Origin: Alcaligenaceae bacterium | GTDB lineage: Bacteria; Pseudomonadota; Gammaproteobacteria; Burkholderiales; Burkholderiaceae_B | Length of the DNA: 64,000 bases | Assembly: GCA_013416395.1 (NCBI GenBank) | Contig: JACCEP010000015.1 | Location: 35,067-99,066, forward strand | Direction: 5' to 3' | Shown here: positions 50,455-60,432 of the stretch, piece after piece | Layout: each line of letters starts with the position of its first letter | How positions within the stretch are numbered: position 1 is the stretch's first letter | Made by a program: the position numbers and the translations under genes | Notes under the pieces: generated by a model | Database searches by the model: none | What the model was told of the DNA's origin: nothing | The model's input: only the letters and a program-made list of their open reading frames with translations

Positions 50455-50662
50455 AATTGGATTTGTCAAATCAATGTAATATCAATCCAATTGCGGCAAC
50501 TCATTAAATACTGCTTTAATAGAACCGTATAACTAGTTGATAAATAATGATTTTATAAAAATATGAAAATTGATCGGAAATTACCCACTGAACCTCTAGA
50601 GCCGGTAAACAGCGCCTGTGCGGTAAGTTATGCACAGAATTATCCACAGATTTTGTGGATAC
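50455..50662. other. AT-rich inverted-repeat stretch with a cluster of DnaA-box-like sites
   Basis: Between xseA and exbB. DnaA-box-like 9-mers: TTATGCACA (50628-50636), exact TTATCCACA (50640-50648) and, on the other strand, GTATCCACA (50654-50662). To their left is a strongly AT-rich run (about 50500-50580) and an inverted repeat AATTGGAT (50455-50462) / ATCCAATT (50485-50492) with ATTTG-T-CAAAT inside. The arrangement resembles a DnaA-binding regulatory locus or origin-like element. It also must contain the divergent promoters for xseA and exbB. No gene is supported in 50450-50822. Confidence 0.55.
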
Positions 50663-50822
50663 CCTCTGGAAAGCTAGGAACCACGCCAATCTAGGTCTTT
50701 ATTCAGCTGAAATTCAGGATTTTCGACGACCACCTGCCGGTCGATTATAGTGTCGGCACGGCGACGTAAAAGGCTAAAATGCCCGCCATCCTCTGACACA
50801 TTCCACAAGAGCGGAGAAAACC

Positions 50823-51431
50823 TTGCTCGAGATCATTCACGCGGCCGGCTGGCCAGTTTGGCTATTGATAACCACTTCAGTGCTATGTCTGGCCGTTATC
50901 ATCGAACGCTTTTTATCACTGCGCGCCAGCGTGGTCTTCCCTGCCCGCTTGCCTGCGCAGGCGCTAGACATGCTACGCCAGGGCAAGCTGGGCGCTGAAG
51001 GCCTGGTCCGGCTTTCAGATCAGGCCCCGCTAGGGCACGTGCTGGCCGAAGTGCTGATGAACCGCGACGAAAGCAATGACTATCGCGTGGCCGCCGCCGA
51101 AGACGCCGGTAAAGACGTTGCCTATCGGCTTAACCGCTACCTGCCAGCCCTGTCTACCATTGCCGTGGTAGCGCCGCTGCTGGGCCTGTTTGGCACGGTT
51201 ATTGGCATGATAGAGATTTTTGGTTCATATACCCCTGCCGGCGGTGACCCGTCACAGCTGGCGCGCGGTATTTCGATTGCGCTCTACAACACGGCGTTTG
51301 GCATTATTATTGCCATCCCGGCCCTTGTTTTCCATCGCTACTTTCGCTCGCGCGTGGAGCAATACCTGCATCGCATGGAGCGCGAGGCCAGCGCACTCAA
51401 CCGCATCATCAACCGCGGAGCGCGGGCATGA
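50823..51431 (+). CDS. exbB: ExbB/TolQ-family proton channel protein
   Basis: Inner-membrane component of an energy-transducing complex (202 residues). Three membrane spans: WLLITTSVLCLAVIIERFLS at the start, PALSTIAVVAPLLGLFGTVI in the middle and GISIALYNTAFGIIIAIPAL at the end, with the family's conserved GLFGTVIGMIEIF. Start is TTG with GCGGAG upstream, unless an ATG further in is used. exbD overlaps its stop by 4 bases. Together with ExbD it could drive TonB-dependent uptake, or serve a Tol-like or lipid A-linked function given the operon with lpxK. Confidence 0.9.
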   Translation: MLEIIHAAGWPVWLLITTSVLCLAVIIERFLSLRASVVFPARLPAQALDMLRQGKLGAEGLVRLSDQAPLGHVLAEVLMNRDESNDYRVAAAEDAGKDVAYRLNRYLPALSTIAVVAPLLGLFGTVIGMIEIFGSYTPAGGDPSQLARGISIALYNTAFGIIIAIPALVFHRYFRSRVEQYLHRMEREASALNRIINRGARA

Positions 51432-51838
51432 ACTTTCAGCGCCGGCGCTATGACGACGAGCCAGAGATCAACCTGATCCCGCTCATTGATGTGCTGCTGG
51501 TTATTTTAATTTTTCTGGCGGCCACCACATCGTTCACGCGCTTTAACCAGCTGCAGCTCGATCTGCCTCAGGCCAGTGCCGACGCACCTGACCCTCAGGC
51601 CATGCAACTGGCAATCAGCCAGGAAGGCCTTTATGCGCTCAACGGCCAACTACTCTCGGCCACTTCGGCCGAGGAAGTCGCTCGCGCCTTGAGAGCCGCC
51701 GCCGGCAGCAACGAAAAGGCCGTGCTCGTCATTAATGCCGACACCCTGACTAGCCACGGCTCAGTGGTGCGCGTCATGGAGGCGGCACGCCTGGCCGGCA
51801 TTGCGCGAGTAAACTTTGCCACGCAGAATTCGCCGTGA
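51428..51838 (+). CDS. exbD: ExbD/TolR-family protein
   Basis: 136 residues with one membrane span near the N terminus (INLIPLIDVLLVILIFLAAT) carrying the conserved Asp that takes part in proton movement, and a periplasmic domain (TSHGSVVRVMEAARLAGIAR). Overlaps exbB by 4 bases and its stop overlaps the GTG start of lpxK (GTGA). This exbB-exbD-lpxK-trm112-kdsB-adk order is common in beta- and gammaproteobacteria. Confidence 0.92.
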   Translation: MNFQRRRYDDEPEINLIPLIDVLLVILIFLAATTSFTRFNQLQLDLPQASADAPDPQAMQLAISQEGLYALNGQLLSATSAEEVARALRAAAGSNEKAVLVINADTLTSHGSVVRVMEAARLAGIARVNFATQNSP

Positions 51839-52917
51839 GCATACCGGCCCGCTTACATGCCGCCATCCAGCACGCCTGGCAGCACAAAGGCCTGGTCAGT
51901 ACACTGCTGTTGCCGCTCTCCTGGGTAGCAACAGCCATCATCGCCCGCAAACAGCAGCGTTACCAGCATCAGCCACAACACGTGCAGCAAAGCCCATTGC
52001 CGGTTATTGTCGTTGGCAACCTGTATGTGGGCGGTACCGGCAAAACACCCGTCGTGATCGCAGTGGCGCAAGCCTTGCAACAACGCGGCTGGAAACCGGG
52101 CATTGTCAGCCGCGGCTATGGCGTGCGCCTTGGTGTCCAGGCCCGCACCGGCCAGGGCGCCCTCAAGGCCGATGAGTTTGGCGATGAGCCGGCGCTTATT
52201 GCACAGCAAACACAGGCGCCCATCGCCGTTCACCCGCGCCGGGCGCTTGCGCTGAAGGCCCTGGAACACAACTACCCGGACATCGACGTTGTCATTTCCG
52301 ATGACGGCCTGCAGCACCTGGCATTGGGCCGTGACCTGGAAATCGTTGTGCAGGACGCACGAGGCGTAGGTAATGGCCGCGTGCTGCCAGCCGGGCCCCT
52401 GCGCGAGCCCGCCAGTCGCCTTAGCGACGTTGACGTCATTATTACCAACCTGTCGCCAGGCCAGAAAGCGCCGCCAGCCGCAGCGGGCCCGGCATTACAG
52501 ATTACTATGCGCCTGGCACCCACACAGGTCACGCAATTGACAAGTGGGCGGCAAATACTTTGGGCCGACTGGCTCACCCAGTTCGGGCAAACCCCCGTGA
52601 GCGCGGTGGCGGCCATTGGTCAGCCTGAGCGTTTCTTCGCTATGCTACGCCACCATGGCCTCACCCTGGAGCAGACACTGGCGCTGCCCGACCATGACGC
52701 GTATGAGCACTCGCCATTTTCCGCCATGTCCGCTTCCTGCATTCTTATTACCGCCAAAGATGCCGTAAAGTGCGCACGCTTTGCCGATGAGCGACTTTGG
52801 GTCGTACACGCCGAGCCTGAATTTTCAGACACCAACTGGCTTTACTGGCTGCATAAACGCCTGAGCGTACTGGCACCAAAAAAGGCCAACATGGCCGCGC
52901 CGCCCTCAAGCGATTAA
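51835..52917 (+). CDS. lpxK: Tetraacyldisaccharide 4'-kinase
   Basis: Membrane-associated kinase that phosphorylates the lipid A disaccharide precursor. 360 residues; an N-terminal hydrophobic helix (LVSTLLLPLSWVATAIIA) anchors it. The P-loop is PVIVVGNLYVGGTGKTPVVI (about 55-75). GDEPALIAQQTQAPIAVHPRR, VVISDDGLQHLALGRDLEIV with the catalytic Asp pair, and the ITAKDAVKCARFADERLWVV region near the C terminus are typical. GTG start overlapping exbD. Confidence 0.94.
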   Translation: MSIPARLHAAIQHAWQHKGLVSTLLLPLSWVATAIIARKQQRYQHQPQHVQQSPLPVIVVGNLYVGGTGKTPVVIAVAQALQQRGWKPGIVSRGYGVRLGVQARTGQGALKADEFGDEPALIAQQTQAPIAVHPRRALALKALEHNYPDIDVVISDDGLQHLALGRDLEIVVQDARGVGNGRVLPAGPLREPASRLSDVDVIITNLSPGQKAPPAAAGPALQITMRLAPTQVTQLTSGRQILWADWLTQFGQTPVSAVAAIGQPERFFAMLRHHGLTLEQTLALPDHDAYEHSPFSAMSASCILITAKDAVKCARFADERLWVVHAEPEFSDTNWLYWLHKRLSVLAPKKANMAAPPSSD

Positions 52918-52954
52918 ACTTTGGCATTTATCTGCCTGATTACTGGAGCCACGC

Positions 52955-53389
52955 ATGGAATCCCGCCTGCTCGAAATTCTGGTCTGCCCAACGTGCAAAG
53001 GCCCTCTGCGCTACGAGCGCGCCCAACAAGAACTGATCTGTCAGGCTGAGCGCCTGGCGTATCCGATCCGTGACGGCGTGCCAGTTATGCTGCCTAACGA
53101 AGCACGATCAATTACTGGCACGAGTTCGTCTGGCAGCGCAAAGTCTGCAGCACACGCGCCGGCACACCACGCGACCGATGCAGCGGCACACACGCATGCA
53201 GATCAACCTACCGCCTCTGTCGACAAAGACAGCACACAGAGCGGATCGGGCACAACAGCGCAACCCAAGAGCGATGAGAATAGGCACGCCGGCACAAAGG
53301 CGTCAACACCTGCCGACGCACCGCCTGAAGCCCCCTCTTCAGATAAACCCACGGGTAGCCAGCCAGCAGGCAAAAACGAGCAGCCATGA
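52955..53389 (+). CDS. Trm112-domain (YcaR-like) protein with a long low-complexity tail
   Basis: Residues 1-50 are a complete Trm112/YcaR zinc-ribbon-like domain: [20 protein letters not shown] and [17 protein letters not shown], which normally make up the whole 60-70-residue protein. Here about 85 further residues follow, rich in Ser, Ala, His, Thr, Pro and Gln with no hydrophobic core, and predicted disordered. The stop overlaps the ATG of kdsB by 4 bases (ATGA), so the tail is translated up to the coupled start. The function of free-standing YcaR is not settled; it stands between lpxK and kdsB in most relatives. Confidence 0.9.
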   Translation: MESRLLEILVCPTCKGPLRYERAQQELICQAERLAYPIRDGVPVMLPNEARSITGTSSSGSAKSAAHAPAHHATDAAAHTHADQPTASVDKDSTQSGSGTTAQPKSDENRHAGTKASTPADAPPEAPSSDKPTGSQPAGKNEQP

Positions 53390-54150
53390 CGTTTATTGCC
53401 GTCATCCCTGCCCGCGCAAAATCCACCCGCCTGCCAGACAAACCGCTCAAAGACATTGGCGGCAAGCCAATGGTGGTTAGAACAGCCGAACAGGCTGCAC
53501 GGTCTGGCGCGAGCCGCGTTATTGTGGCCACCGATGACCATCGCGTCATGACGGCCGCACAACTACACGGCATTGAATCTATTCTGACGCGCGGTGACCA
53601 TGCCACGGGCACAGATCGCTTGGCAGAAGTTGCGAGCCTGTTGACGCTGGCTCCCGACGACATTGTCGTGAACGTTCAGGGCGACGAGCCGCTGATTGAC
53701 CCGGCGCTGATCGACATGGTGGCTAAGCTGTTGCAAAGTGTGCCAGATGCCGCCATCGCAACCTGTGCCTCGCCCATTACCGACGCAAACACCCTGTTCA
53801 ACCCCAACGCCGTCAAAGTGGTCTGCACCCGTGACCGTCGCGCTCTTTATTTTTCGAGAGCACCGATTCCTTGGGCGCGCGACGCCCTGGTTGCCAAAGA
53901 GCACACGCTTGCCGCTGGCCTGCCTGCGCTGCACCACATTGGCCTTTATGCGTACCGCGCCTCATTTCTGGCAAAGTTTCCGGTGCTGCCAGTAGGCCCG
54001 CTCGAAACCTTTGAAGCGCTCGAACAGCTGCGCGCTCTGGAAAATGGCTACATCATTGCCGTAGAGGTTACTGATGCGCCACCTGCGCCCGGTGTCGACA
54101 CGCCCGAAGACCTGGAACGGGTGCGGGCTGCGTTCTTAAATCGGTTATAA
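53386..54150 (+). CDS. kdsB: 3-deoxy-manno-octulosonate cytidylyltransferase
   Basis: Activates KDO with CTP to CMP-KDO for the lipopolysaccharide core. 254 residues with [20 protein letters not shown] at the N terminus (nucleotide loop), [31 protein letters not shown] and [12 protein letters not shown], all characteristic. The C-terminal [17 protein letters not shown] and [17 protein letters not shown] complete the family. Start overlaps the Trm112-protein stop. Confidence 0.96.
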   Translation: MTFIAVIPARAKSTRLPDKPLKDIGGKPMVVRTAEQAARSGASRVIVATDDHRVMTAAQLHGIESILTRGDHATGTDRLAEVASLLTLAPDDIVVNVQGDEPLIDPALIDMVAKLLQSVPDAAIATCASPITDANTLFNPNAVKVVCTRDRRALYFSRAPIPWARDALVAKEHTLAAGLPALHHIGLYAYRASFLAKFPVLPVGPLETFEALEQLRALENGYIIAVEVTDAPPAPGVDTPEDLERVRAAFLNRL

Positions 54151-54212
54151 AGCCATGTCCCACATGGTTTAGCGCGGTGGCCAGATCTGCATTGCTGCGT
54201 CGCGGCATATAA

Positions 54213-54905
<693 letters not shown>

Positions 54906-55097
54906 GCACCTGACTTGTCTGCGGCAGGGCCTGGCCGGCAAGGTGTGCCGGGCCCTGTCGCAGACGATTCAATTCAGTACGTGCGGCAGGCAGCCGCCCA
55001 CAGCCAGTTCAGTCGCCCAGTGCCAGGCACTCGGTGTTGCTGATCTGGTCGGCGGCATGATTTGTTTTCCACCCATAAGAGGCTTTTAGAGACAGAC

Positions 55098-55856
55098 ATG
55101 GATATCAAAGATAAAGTATTTGTTATTACCGGCGGCGCATCGGGTTTAGGGGCAGGCACTGCCCGCATGCTGGTCGAAAACGGCGCTCGCGTTGTGCTTG
55201 CCGATGTTCAGGATGAAGCGGGCGAAAAGCTTGCCGCCGAACTGGGTCAAACCTTTGAGCATTGCGACGTAACCGAAGAAGCCGACGGCCTGGCCGTTGT
55301 TGCCGCAGCTCAAAAGGTTGGGCCGCTGTTTGGCCTGATTAACTGCGCAGGCGTTGCACCGGCTACCCGTACCGTCGGCAAAAACGGCCCCCACCCGCTA
55401 GACCTGTTCAAGAAAGTGGTCATGATCAACCTGGTCGGCACGTTCAACATGACACGTCTGGCAGCCCAGGCCATGAGCGAGAACACGCCAGAATCTACCG
55501 GCGAACGCGGCGTCATCATCAACACAGCCTCTGTTGCCGCCTTTGATGGCCAGATCGGTCAGGCCGCCTATGCATCCTCCAAGGCGGGTGTTGCCGGCAT
55601 GACGCTGCCTGTGGCGCGTGATCTGTCAAAGCTGGGCATTCGCTGCGTTACCATTGCTCCCGGCATTTTTGGCACACCCATGCTGTTTGGCATGCCCCAA
55701 GAAGTTCAGGACAGCCTGGCTGCCAGCGTGCCCTTCCCCTCACGCCTTGGTCGCCCCGACGACTACGCCAAGCTGGTGCACAGCATCATCATCAATGAAA
55801 TGCTCAATGGTGAAACGATTCGTCTGGATGGCGCCATCCGCATGGCGCCGAGATAA
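55098..55856 (+). CDS. Short-chain dehydrogenase, 3-hydroxyacyl-CoA dehydrogenase type 2-like
   Basis: A 252-residue NAD(P)-dependent SDR. Cofactor motif [22 protein letters not shown]-like INCAGVAPA, catalytic Ser in [12 protein letters not shown], and [19 protein letters not shown] with the catalytic Tyr-Lys. The [19 protein letters not shown] and final [16 protein letters not shown] match the HSD10/3-hydroxyacyl-CoA dehydrogenase type 2 group, suggesting oxidation of short 3-hydroxyacyl-CoA. An earlier in-frame start (55062) would add a leader without family support. The murJ start follows 12 bases after the stop. Confidence 0.88.
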   Translation: MDIKDKVFVITGGASGLGAGTARMLVENGARVVLADVQDEAGEKLAAELGQTFEHCDVTEEADGLAVVAAAQKVGPLFGLINCAGVAPATRTVGKNGPHPLDLFKKVVMINLVGTFNMTRLAAQAMSENTPESTGERGVIINTASVAAFDGQIGQAAYASSKAGVAGMTLPVARDLSKLGIRCVTIAPGIFGTPMLFGMPQEVQDSLAASVPFPSRLGRPDDYAKLVHSIIINEMLNGETIRLDGAIRMAPR

Positions 55857-55868
55857 GCTGACCATTTT

Positions 55869-57425
55869 ATGAGCTTGCTTCGTTCAGCGGCTACGGTCAG
55901 CAGTTTTACGCTGATTTCACGTATAACCGGCCTAGTTCGCGATGTGCTCATTGCGAGCACGTTTGGCGCAGGGCCGCTGACCGACGCATTTTGGGTGGCT
56001 TTTCGCATACCCAACCTGCTACGTCGCCTGTTTGCCGAAGGCGCATTTGCGCAGGCGTTTGTGCCCATATTGGGCGAGGCGCGCAATACCCGCAGCGCCA
56101 GTGATGTACAAATTTTGCTCGATCGGGTGGCGCTACTGCTTACCGTTGCGCTAATGGTTGTTACCGCGCTGGGCATGCTGGCGTCTCCGTGGGTGGTAAG
56201 CGCCATGGCCAGCGGCATGCGAACCGCCGCACGCCAGACAGAATTTGAAGCCGCCGTGTGGATGACTAGGTTGATGTTTCCGTACATCATCTGCATGTCG
56301 CTGGTGGCGTTTGCCTCGGGCGTGCTCAATACCTGGAGTCGTTTTGCCGTACCGGCGCTTACGCCCGTGCTGCTCAACCTGTCCATGATCGGGGCCGCCC
56401 TCTTTCTGGTCAACTACTTTGACACCCCCATTTACGCGCTGGCAGTGGGCGTGATGATAGGCGGAACCTTGCAGCTGGTGGTGCAGTGGTCGGCGCTGGC
56501 CAAGCTAAAACTGCTTCCGCGCTATTCGCTGCGCGTGGGGCAGGCATGGCAAGACCCCACTGTGCAACGCATACTGCGCCAAATGATGCCCGCCATACTG
56601 GGCGTCTCGGTTGCCCAAATATCGCTGTTGATCAACACCAATATTGCAACCTGGCTGACACCAGGCAGCGTAACCTGGCTGTCGTTTGCCGACAGATTAA
56701 TGGAGTTTCCCACTGCATTGCTGGGCGTGGCGTTGGGTACTGTGTTGCTGCCCACGCTTTCCGCTGCACACGCCCGGCAAGATCATGCCGGCTATAACGC
56801 GTTGCTGGACTGGGGCCTGCGCATGGTGTTTCTGCTGGGGCTGCCGGCAGCGCTGGGCCTGGCCATGCTTTCTGACGGGCTGGTGGCCACACTGTTCAAT
56901 TACGGGGCCTTCAGCGCACATGATGTCATGCAAACCCGTATAGCCGTCATGGCGTATTCAACAGGCCTTATCGGGCTGCTGGCCATCAAAATACTGGGCC
57001 CGGGTTTTTACGCCAAGCAAGATATACGCACTCCCGTCAAAATCGCCATCTTCGTGCTCATACTGACGCAAGCGTTTAACCTTGTTTTTGTACCCATTTT
57101 TGCGCATGCGGGTTTGGCGCTTTCCATCGGGCTGGGCGCCATCACCAACGCCCTATTCCTCGTCGTAATGCTGCGCCGACGCGGCATGTACGCGCCCAGG
57201 CCAGGCTGGCTACGCTTTGGGCTGCGCATTGTGCCGGCACTGGCAGGCCTGGCTGGTTTGCTGTGGTATGTGGGGCAAACGCTAAACTGGGTAGCGCTTG
57301 GCGCTCACCCCGGACAAAGAGCGTTATGGCTGGCAGCAGTGATGCTTGCCTGCCTCGTTACCTACTTCAGTCTGCTGCTTATATGTGGGTTTAGGCCGAT
57401 TGACTTTACACGACGGGCCAAATAA
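55869..57425 (+). CDS. murJ: Lipid II flippase MurJ
   Basis: Inner-membrane MOP-superfamily flippase, 518 residues, about 14 spans. The N terminus VSSFTLISRITGLVRDVLIA, FGAGPLTDAFWVAFRIPNLL and RRLFAEGAFAQAFVPILGE are almost invariant in MurJ. Two further repeats of spans follow, with PAILGVSVAQISLLINTNIA and YSTGLIGLLAIKILGPGFYA (residues of the central cavity). Required to flip lipid II for peptidoglycan synthesis. It lies 54 bases upstream of rpsT, a very common pair in proteobacteria. Confidence 0.96.
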   Translation: MSLLRSAATVSSFTLISRITGLVRDVLIASTFGAGPLTDAFWVAFRIPNLLRRLFAEGAFAQAFVPILGEARNTRSASDVQILLDRVALLLTVALMVVTALGMLASPWVVSAMASGMRTAARQTEFEAAVWMTRLMFPYIICMSLVAFASGVLNTWSRFAVPALTPVLLNLSMIGAALFLVNYFDTPIYALAVGVMIGGTLQLVVQWSALAKLKLLPRYSLRVGQAWQDPTVQRILRQMMPAILGVSVAQISLLINTNIATWLTPGSVTWLSFADRLMEFPTALLGVALGTVLLPTLSAAHARQDHAGYNALLDWGLRMVFLLGLPAALGLAMLSDGLVATLFNYGAFSAHDVMQTRIAVMAYSTGLIGLLAIKILGPGFYAKQDIRTPVKIAIFVLILTQAFNLVFVPIFAHAGLALSIGLGAITNALFLVVMLRRRGMYAPRPGWLRFGLRIVPALAGLAGLLWYVGQTLNWVALGAHPGQRALWLAAVMLACLVTYFSLLLICGFRPIDFTRRAK

Positions 57426-57479
57426 TTTAGAATAGCGGTCTTTGCCGAACAAACCTTACTAATACGGATTACCTAATAA

Positions 57480-57743
57480 ATGGCCAATACCGCCCAAGCC
57501 CGTAAGCGCGCGCGCCAATCGGTGCAGCTTAACAAGCACAATTCCAGCCTGCGCTCCATGCTGCGCACTTCGATCAAGCGCGTTCGCCAGGCTATTGAAG
57601 CCGGTGACAAAGAAGCTGCTACTGACGTGTTGCGTAAGACCAGCAGCGTCATTGATCGCATTGCCGACAAAAACATCATTCACAAAAACAAGGCGGCTCG
57701 CCATAAAAGCCGTCTTGCTGCTGCAGTCAAAGCAATAGCCTAA
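57480..57743 (+). CDS. rpsT: 30S ribosomal protein S20
   Basis: 87 residues. [20 protein letters not shown] at the start, [19 protein letters not shown] in the middle and [20 protein letters not shown] at the end are all hallmark S20 sequence. No canonical Shine-Dalgarno sequence precedes the ATG (ATTACCTAATAA); low translation initiation and autogenous control of S20 are known from E. coli. A strong terminator follows 58 bases after the stop. Confidence 0.98.
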   Translation: MANTAQARKRARQSVQLNKHNSSLRSMLRTSIKRVRQAIEAGDKEAATDVLRKTSSVIDRIADKNIIHKNKAARHKSRLAAAVKAIA

Positions 57744-57800
57744 GATTGCTGTAACGGTTTGATCGGCAAGGTTGCACGCTGGCCTCTTGCCGGCGAATAA

Positions 57801-57830
57801 AAACAGGACGCTCTAGCGTCCTGTTTTTTT
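57801..57830 (+). terminator. Intrinsic terminator of rpsT
   Basis: ACAGGACGCT, a two-base CT centre and AGCGTCCTGT, a perfect 10-base stem, followed by seven T residues. The two-base centre means the innermost pair or two must open to form the loop. Confidence 0.95.
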
Positions 57831-57891
57831 GGTAATGCGTTAAGCTAAGGTATAGTCTTTAAGAAGACAACCCCATCCATTACCAAGAACC

Positions 57892-58851
57892 ATGACCAAT
57901 AAAAAACCAACACTTATCCAACTTGCGGCGATTGTCCACGCCGATACTGAAGCAAAACTCGCAAAACATTACAACGTCGTTCAGCTCAAAAATGGGTCTG
58001 ACAATGACGCCGCTATCGCTGCCGTGCGCGACGAGGCTGTGGTAATGGTTACCAGTGCCACTCAATCTACGCCGGCCGACCTTATTGACCAGTTCCCAAA
58101 CCTGCGGGCTATCTGCAGCTTTGGTGTAGGGTACGACTCCATAGACGTAAAACACGCCCAGCAAAAAGGCATACAGGTCAGCAATACCCCTGACGTGCTC
58201 GACGACTGTGTGGCCGACCACGCCTTTGGCTTGTTGCTGGCTACGGCCCGGAACCTTGGCTATGCAGATCGCTACGTACGCGACAACCTGTGGGGTTCTG
58301 GCACACGCTTTCCGCTAGGGGTAAAGGTTAGCCACAAGAAACTTGGTATTGTTGGCCTGGGCCGCATCGGCCTTGCCATCGCGCAGCGGGCGGCGGGCTT
58401 TGACATGGAGATCCGTTACCATAACCGCAAGCCACGCAACGACACCAAGCTGGGCTACGAGCCCTCGCTTCATGAACTCGCGCAGTGGGCAGACTTTCTT
58501 GTTATTGCCACGGTCGGCGGCCCAACCACACGCGGGCTAATTGACGCCAAAGTGCTCAAAGCACTAGGCCCTAAAGGCATTCTCATCAATATTTCGCGCG
58601 GTTCTGTCATTGACGAAGCCGCATTGGTGCAGGCATTGCAAGATGGCGTAGTGGGCGGCGCAGGCCTGGACGTTTATGAAGAAGAGCCCAAAGTGCCCGA
58701 CGCGCTTAAAACCATGGATAACGTGCTGCTGGCGCCGCATATTGCCAGCGCAACGGTTGAAACGCGCATCGCCATGGCAGAATTGGTGTTTGATAACGTC
58801 GATGCCTATGCCACAACAGGCAAAGTAAAAACGCCGATACCAACGCTATAA
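57892..58851 (+). CDS. D-isomer specific 2-hydroxyacid dehydrogenase
   Basis: A 319-residue NAD(P)H oxidoreductase of the D-2-hydroxyacid/glyoxylate-hydroxypyruvate reductase family. Rossmann motif LGIVGLGRIGLAIAQRAAGF, catalytic Arg in LINISRGSVIDEAALV, Glu in LDVYEEEPKVPDAL and His in VLLAPHIASATVETR. The substrate cannot be fixed; glyoxylate, hydroxypyruvate and 2-keto acids are candidates. Short upstream gap behind the rpsT terminator, so it has its own promoter. A stop at 58851 is followed 33 bases on by the convergent DUF3579 gene. Confidence 0.92.
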   Translation: MTNKKPTLIQLAAIVHADTEAKLAKHYNVVQLKNGSDNDAAIAAVRDEAVVMVTSATQSTPADLIDQFPNLRAICSFGVGYDSIDVKHAQQKGIQVSNTPDVLDDCVADHAFGLLLATARNLGYADRYVRDNLWGSGTRFPLGVKVSHKKLGIVGLGRIGLAIAQRAAGFDMEIRYHNRKPRNDTKLGYEPSLHELAQWADFLVIATVGGPTTRGLIDAKVLKALGPKGILINISRGSVIDEAALVQALQDGVVGGAGLDVYEEEPKVPDALKTMDNVLLAPHIASATVETRIAMAELVFDNVDAYATTGKVKTPIPTL

Positions 58852-58883
58852 GCCTGAAAACGCGCTATAAGCCTAAAACCGCC

Positions 58884-59195
58884 TCAGGCCGAAGACGACT
58901 GTAGTTGCAATTGCTGCTCTGTGGTCTGCAGGTGGTTGTCTGTGGCAAAGTCACAGACAAACTTCCAGGCCAGAGGCTCAAGCTCGCGCAAGCGGGCATC
59001 GACGACGACGCAGCGTATGCCATCGACAAGCATCGGCACAACATACGGGGAATACGTCAGGTGGTCAGCGATCGAACCTGCGGGCCTGAACTGGGACATT
59101 ACGCCAGCAAGACGCTCAGCCCAATCGCTTGGGCGAAAACGCTGGCCCTCTTTTGTGAGGCCGTGAATCACCAACTGCTGTACACACTGTGTCAT
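58884..59195 (-). CDS. DUF3579 domain protein
   Basis: A 103-residue conserved hypothetical. FRPSDWAERLAGVMSQF, HLTYSPYVVPMLVDGIRCVV and ELEPLAWKFVCDFA resemble the DUF3579 family known from betaproteobacteria; no function is established. Start at ATG 59195 has TGGAAG ahead; an in-frame extension to 59261 would add 22 residues of Cys-rich sequence without family support. Divergent from argF 190 bases away; in relatives the gene is likewise found next to argF. Confidence 0.8.
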   Translation of the reverse strand: MTQCVQQLVIHGLTKEGQRFRPSDWAERLAGVMSQFRPAGSIADHLTYSPYVVPMLVDGIRCVVVDARLRELEPLAWKFVCDFATDNHLQTTEQQLQLQSSSA

Positions 59196-59385
59196 AAACT
59201 TCCAGGAACAAATAACCGCCCTTTTGAGGCGCCCGGGGTTTTTGCAGCAACAGGCACGCACTGGAGAAGGCTACCGGCTGCTGTATCAGACACCCCGCGC
59301 CGTGGATTGTAATCTATCGCCACGCCGGATGCTGGCCGAACCCTACCGCGACAGGGTAAGATTAGCCTTTTACTCAGGGTAACTT

Positions 59386-60330
59386 ATGTCGGACGCCTCA
59401 TCGCACACTGGCCCCTTGCGGCATTTTCTGCAATTTCGCGATTTTTCCACCACAGAGATACAGTACGTACTGGATCGCGCCCGTCTAATCAAAGACAAAT
59501 TCAAGCGCTATCAGCCGCACCACACTCTACATGACCGCAATCTGGCCATGGTGTTCGAGAAAGCCAGCACACGCACACGGGTTTCGTTCGAAGCAGGCAT
59601 GTACCAATTGGGTGGGTCTGTCATCCATCTGACGACCAACGATTCGCAGCTGGGCCGCTCTGAGCCTATTGAAGACACCGCACGCGTCATCTCGCGCATG
59701 GTTGATCTGGTCATGATCCGTACGTTTGAGCAAAGCCGTATCGAACGCTTTGCCGCACATTCTCGCGTACCGGTTATCAATGGCCTGACCAACGAGTACC
59801 ACCCCTGCCAGATCCTGGCCGACATCTTTACCTTTATTGAGCACGCCGGCCCCATACAGGGCAAAACCATTGCCTGGATCGGTGACGCCAACAACATGGC
59901 GTACACATGGCTACAGGCGGCTGAGCTGCTTGGCTTTTGCCTGCATGTGTCGGCCCCCAACGGCTACAAGCTTGACCCACAACGCGTAGGCCCGGTAACG
60001 TCCAGCGTACTGCAAGAGTATGCCGACCCCATGGAAGCCTGCCGCGGCGCGCACCTGGTCACCACTGACGTGTGGACCAGCATGGGTTACGAAGACGAAA
60101 ACGAAGAACGCCGCAAAGCATTTGCCGACTGGTGTGTTGACGCCGAAATGATGGCCGCCGCCGACCCCAAGGCCCTTTTCATGCATTGCCTGCCTGCCCA
60201 CCGCGGTGAAGAGGTTACCGGTGATGTTATCGACGGACCGCAAAGCGTGGTGTGGGATGAGGCTGAAAACCGTCTGCATGTGCAAAAAGCGTTGATGGAG
60301 TTTTTGCTGTTGGGCAAAATTGAAGATTAA
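59386..60330 (+). CDS. argF: Ornithine carbamoyltransferase
   Basis: Forms citrulline from ornithine and carbamoyl phosphate in arginine synthesis. 314 residues. Carbamoyl-phosphate motif in FEKASTRTRVSFEAGMYQLG (STRTR), YHPCQILADIFTF (HPCQ), ornithine-loop VWTSMGYEDENEERR and the catalytic HCLPAHRGEEV. AGGGTAA precedes the ATG. The next gene on the other strand is argG, the next enzyme, with a shared terminator between them. Confidence 0.97.
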   Translation: MSDASSHTGPLRHFLQFRDFSTTEIQYVLDRARLIKDKFKRYQPHHTLHDRNLAMVFEKASTRTRVSFEAGMYQLGGSVIHLTTNDSQLGRSEPIEDTARVISRMVDLVMIRTFEQSRIERFAAHSRVPVINGLTNEYHPCQILADIFTFIEHAGPIQGKTIAWIGDANNMAYTWLQAAELLGFCLHVSAPNGYKLDPQRVGPVTSSVLQEYADPMEACRGAHLVTTDVWTSMGYEDENEERRKAFADWCVDAEMMAAADPKALFMHCLPAHRGEEVTGDVIDGPQSVVWDEAENRLHVQKALMEFLLLGKIED

Positions 60331-60360
60331 GGCGGATCATTGAGCGTGCGATGTTGCTGA

Positions 60361-60432
60361 CGCCACAGGTAAGTGTTCAGCGACAAACACTGCGCACCGT
60401 GTATTAACTTACCAACTTTTCTACCTGTGGCG
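60361..60432. other. Competing inverted repeats behind argF
   Basis: CGCCACAGGTA (60361-60371) is exactly complementary to TACCTGTGGCG (60422-60432), and overlapping GGTAAGT (60368-60374) to ACTTACC (60407-60413), so two mutually exclusive stems are possible. It lies 31 bases after the argF stop. It could be a switchable 3' structure or the 5' part of a small RNA. Apart from the terminator below, the rest of 60331-60690 shows nothing. Confidence 0.4.
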
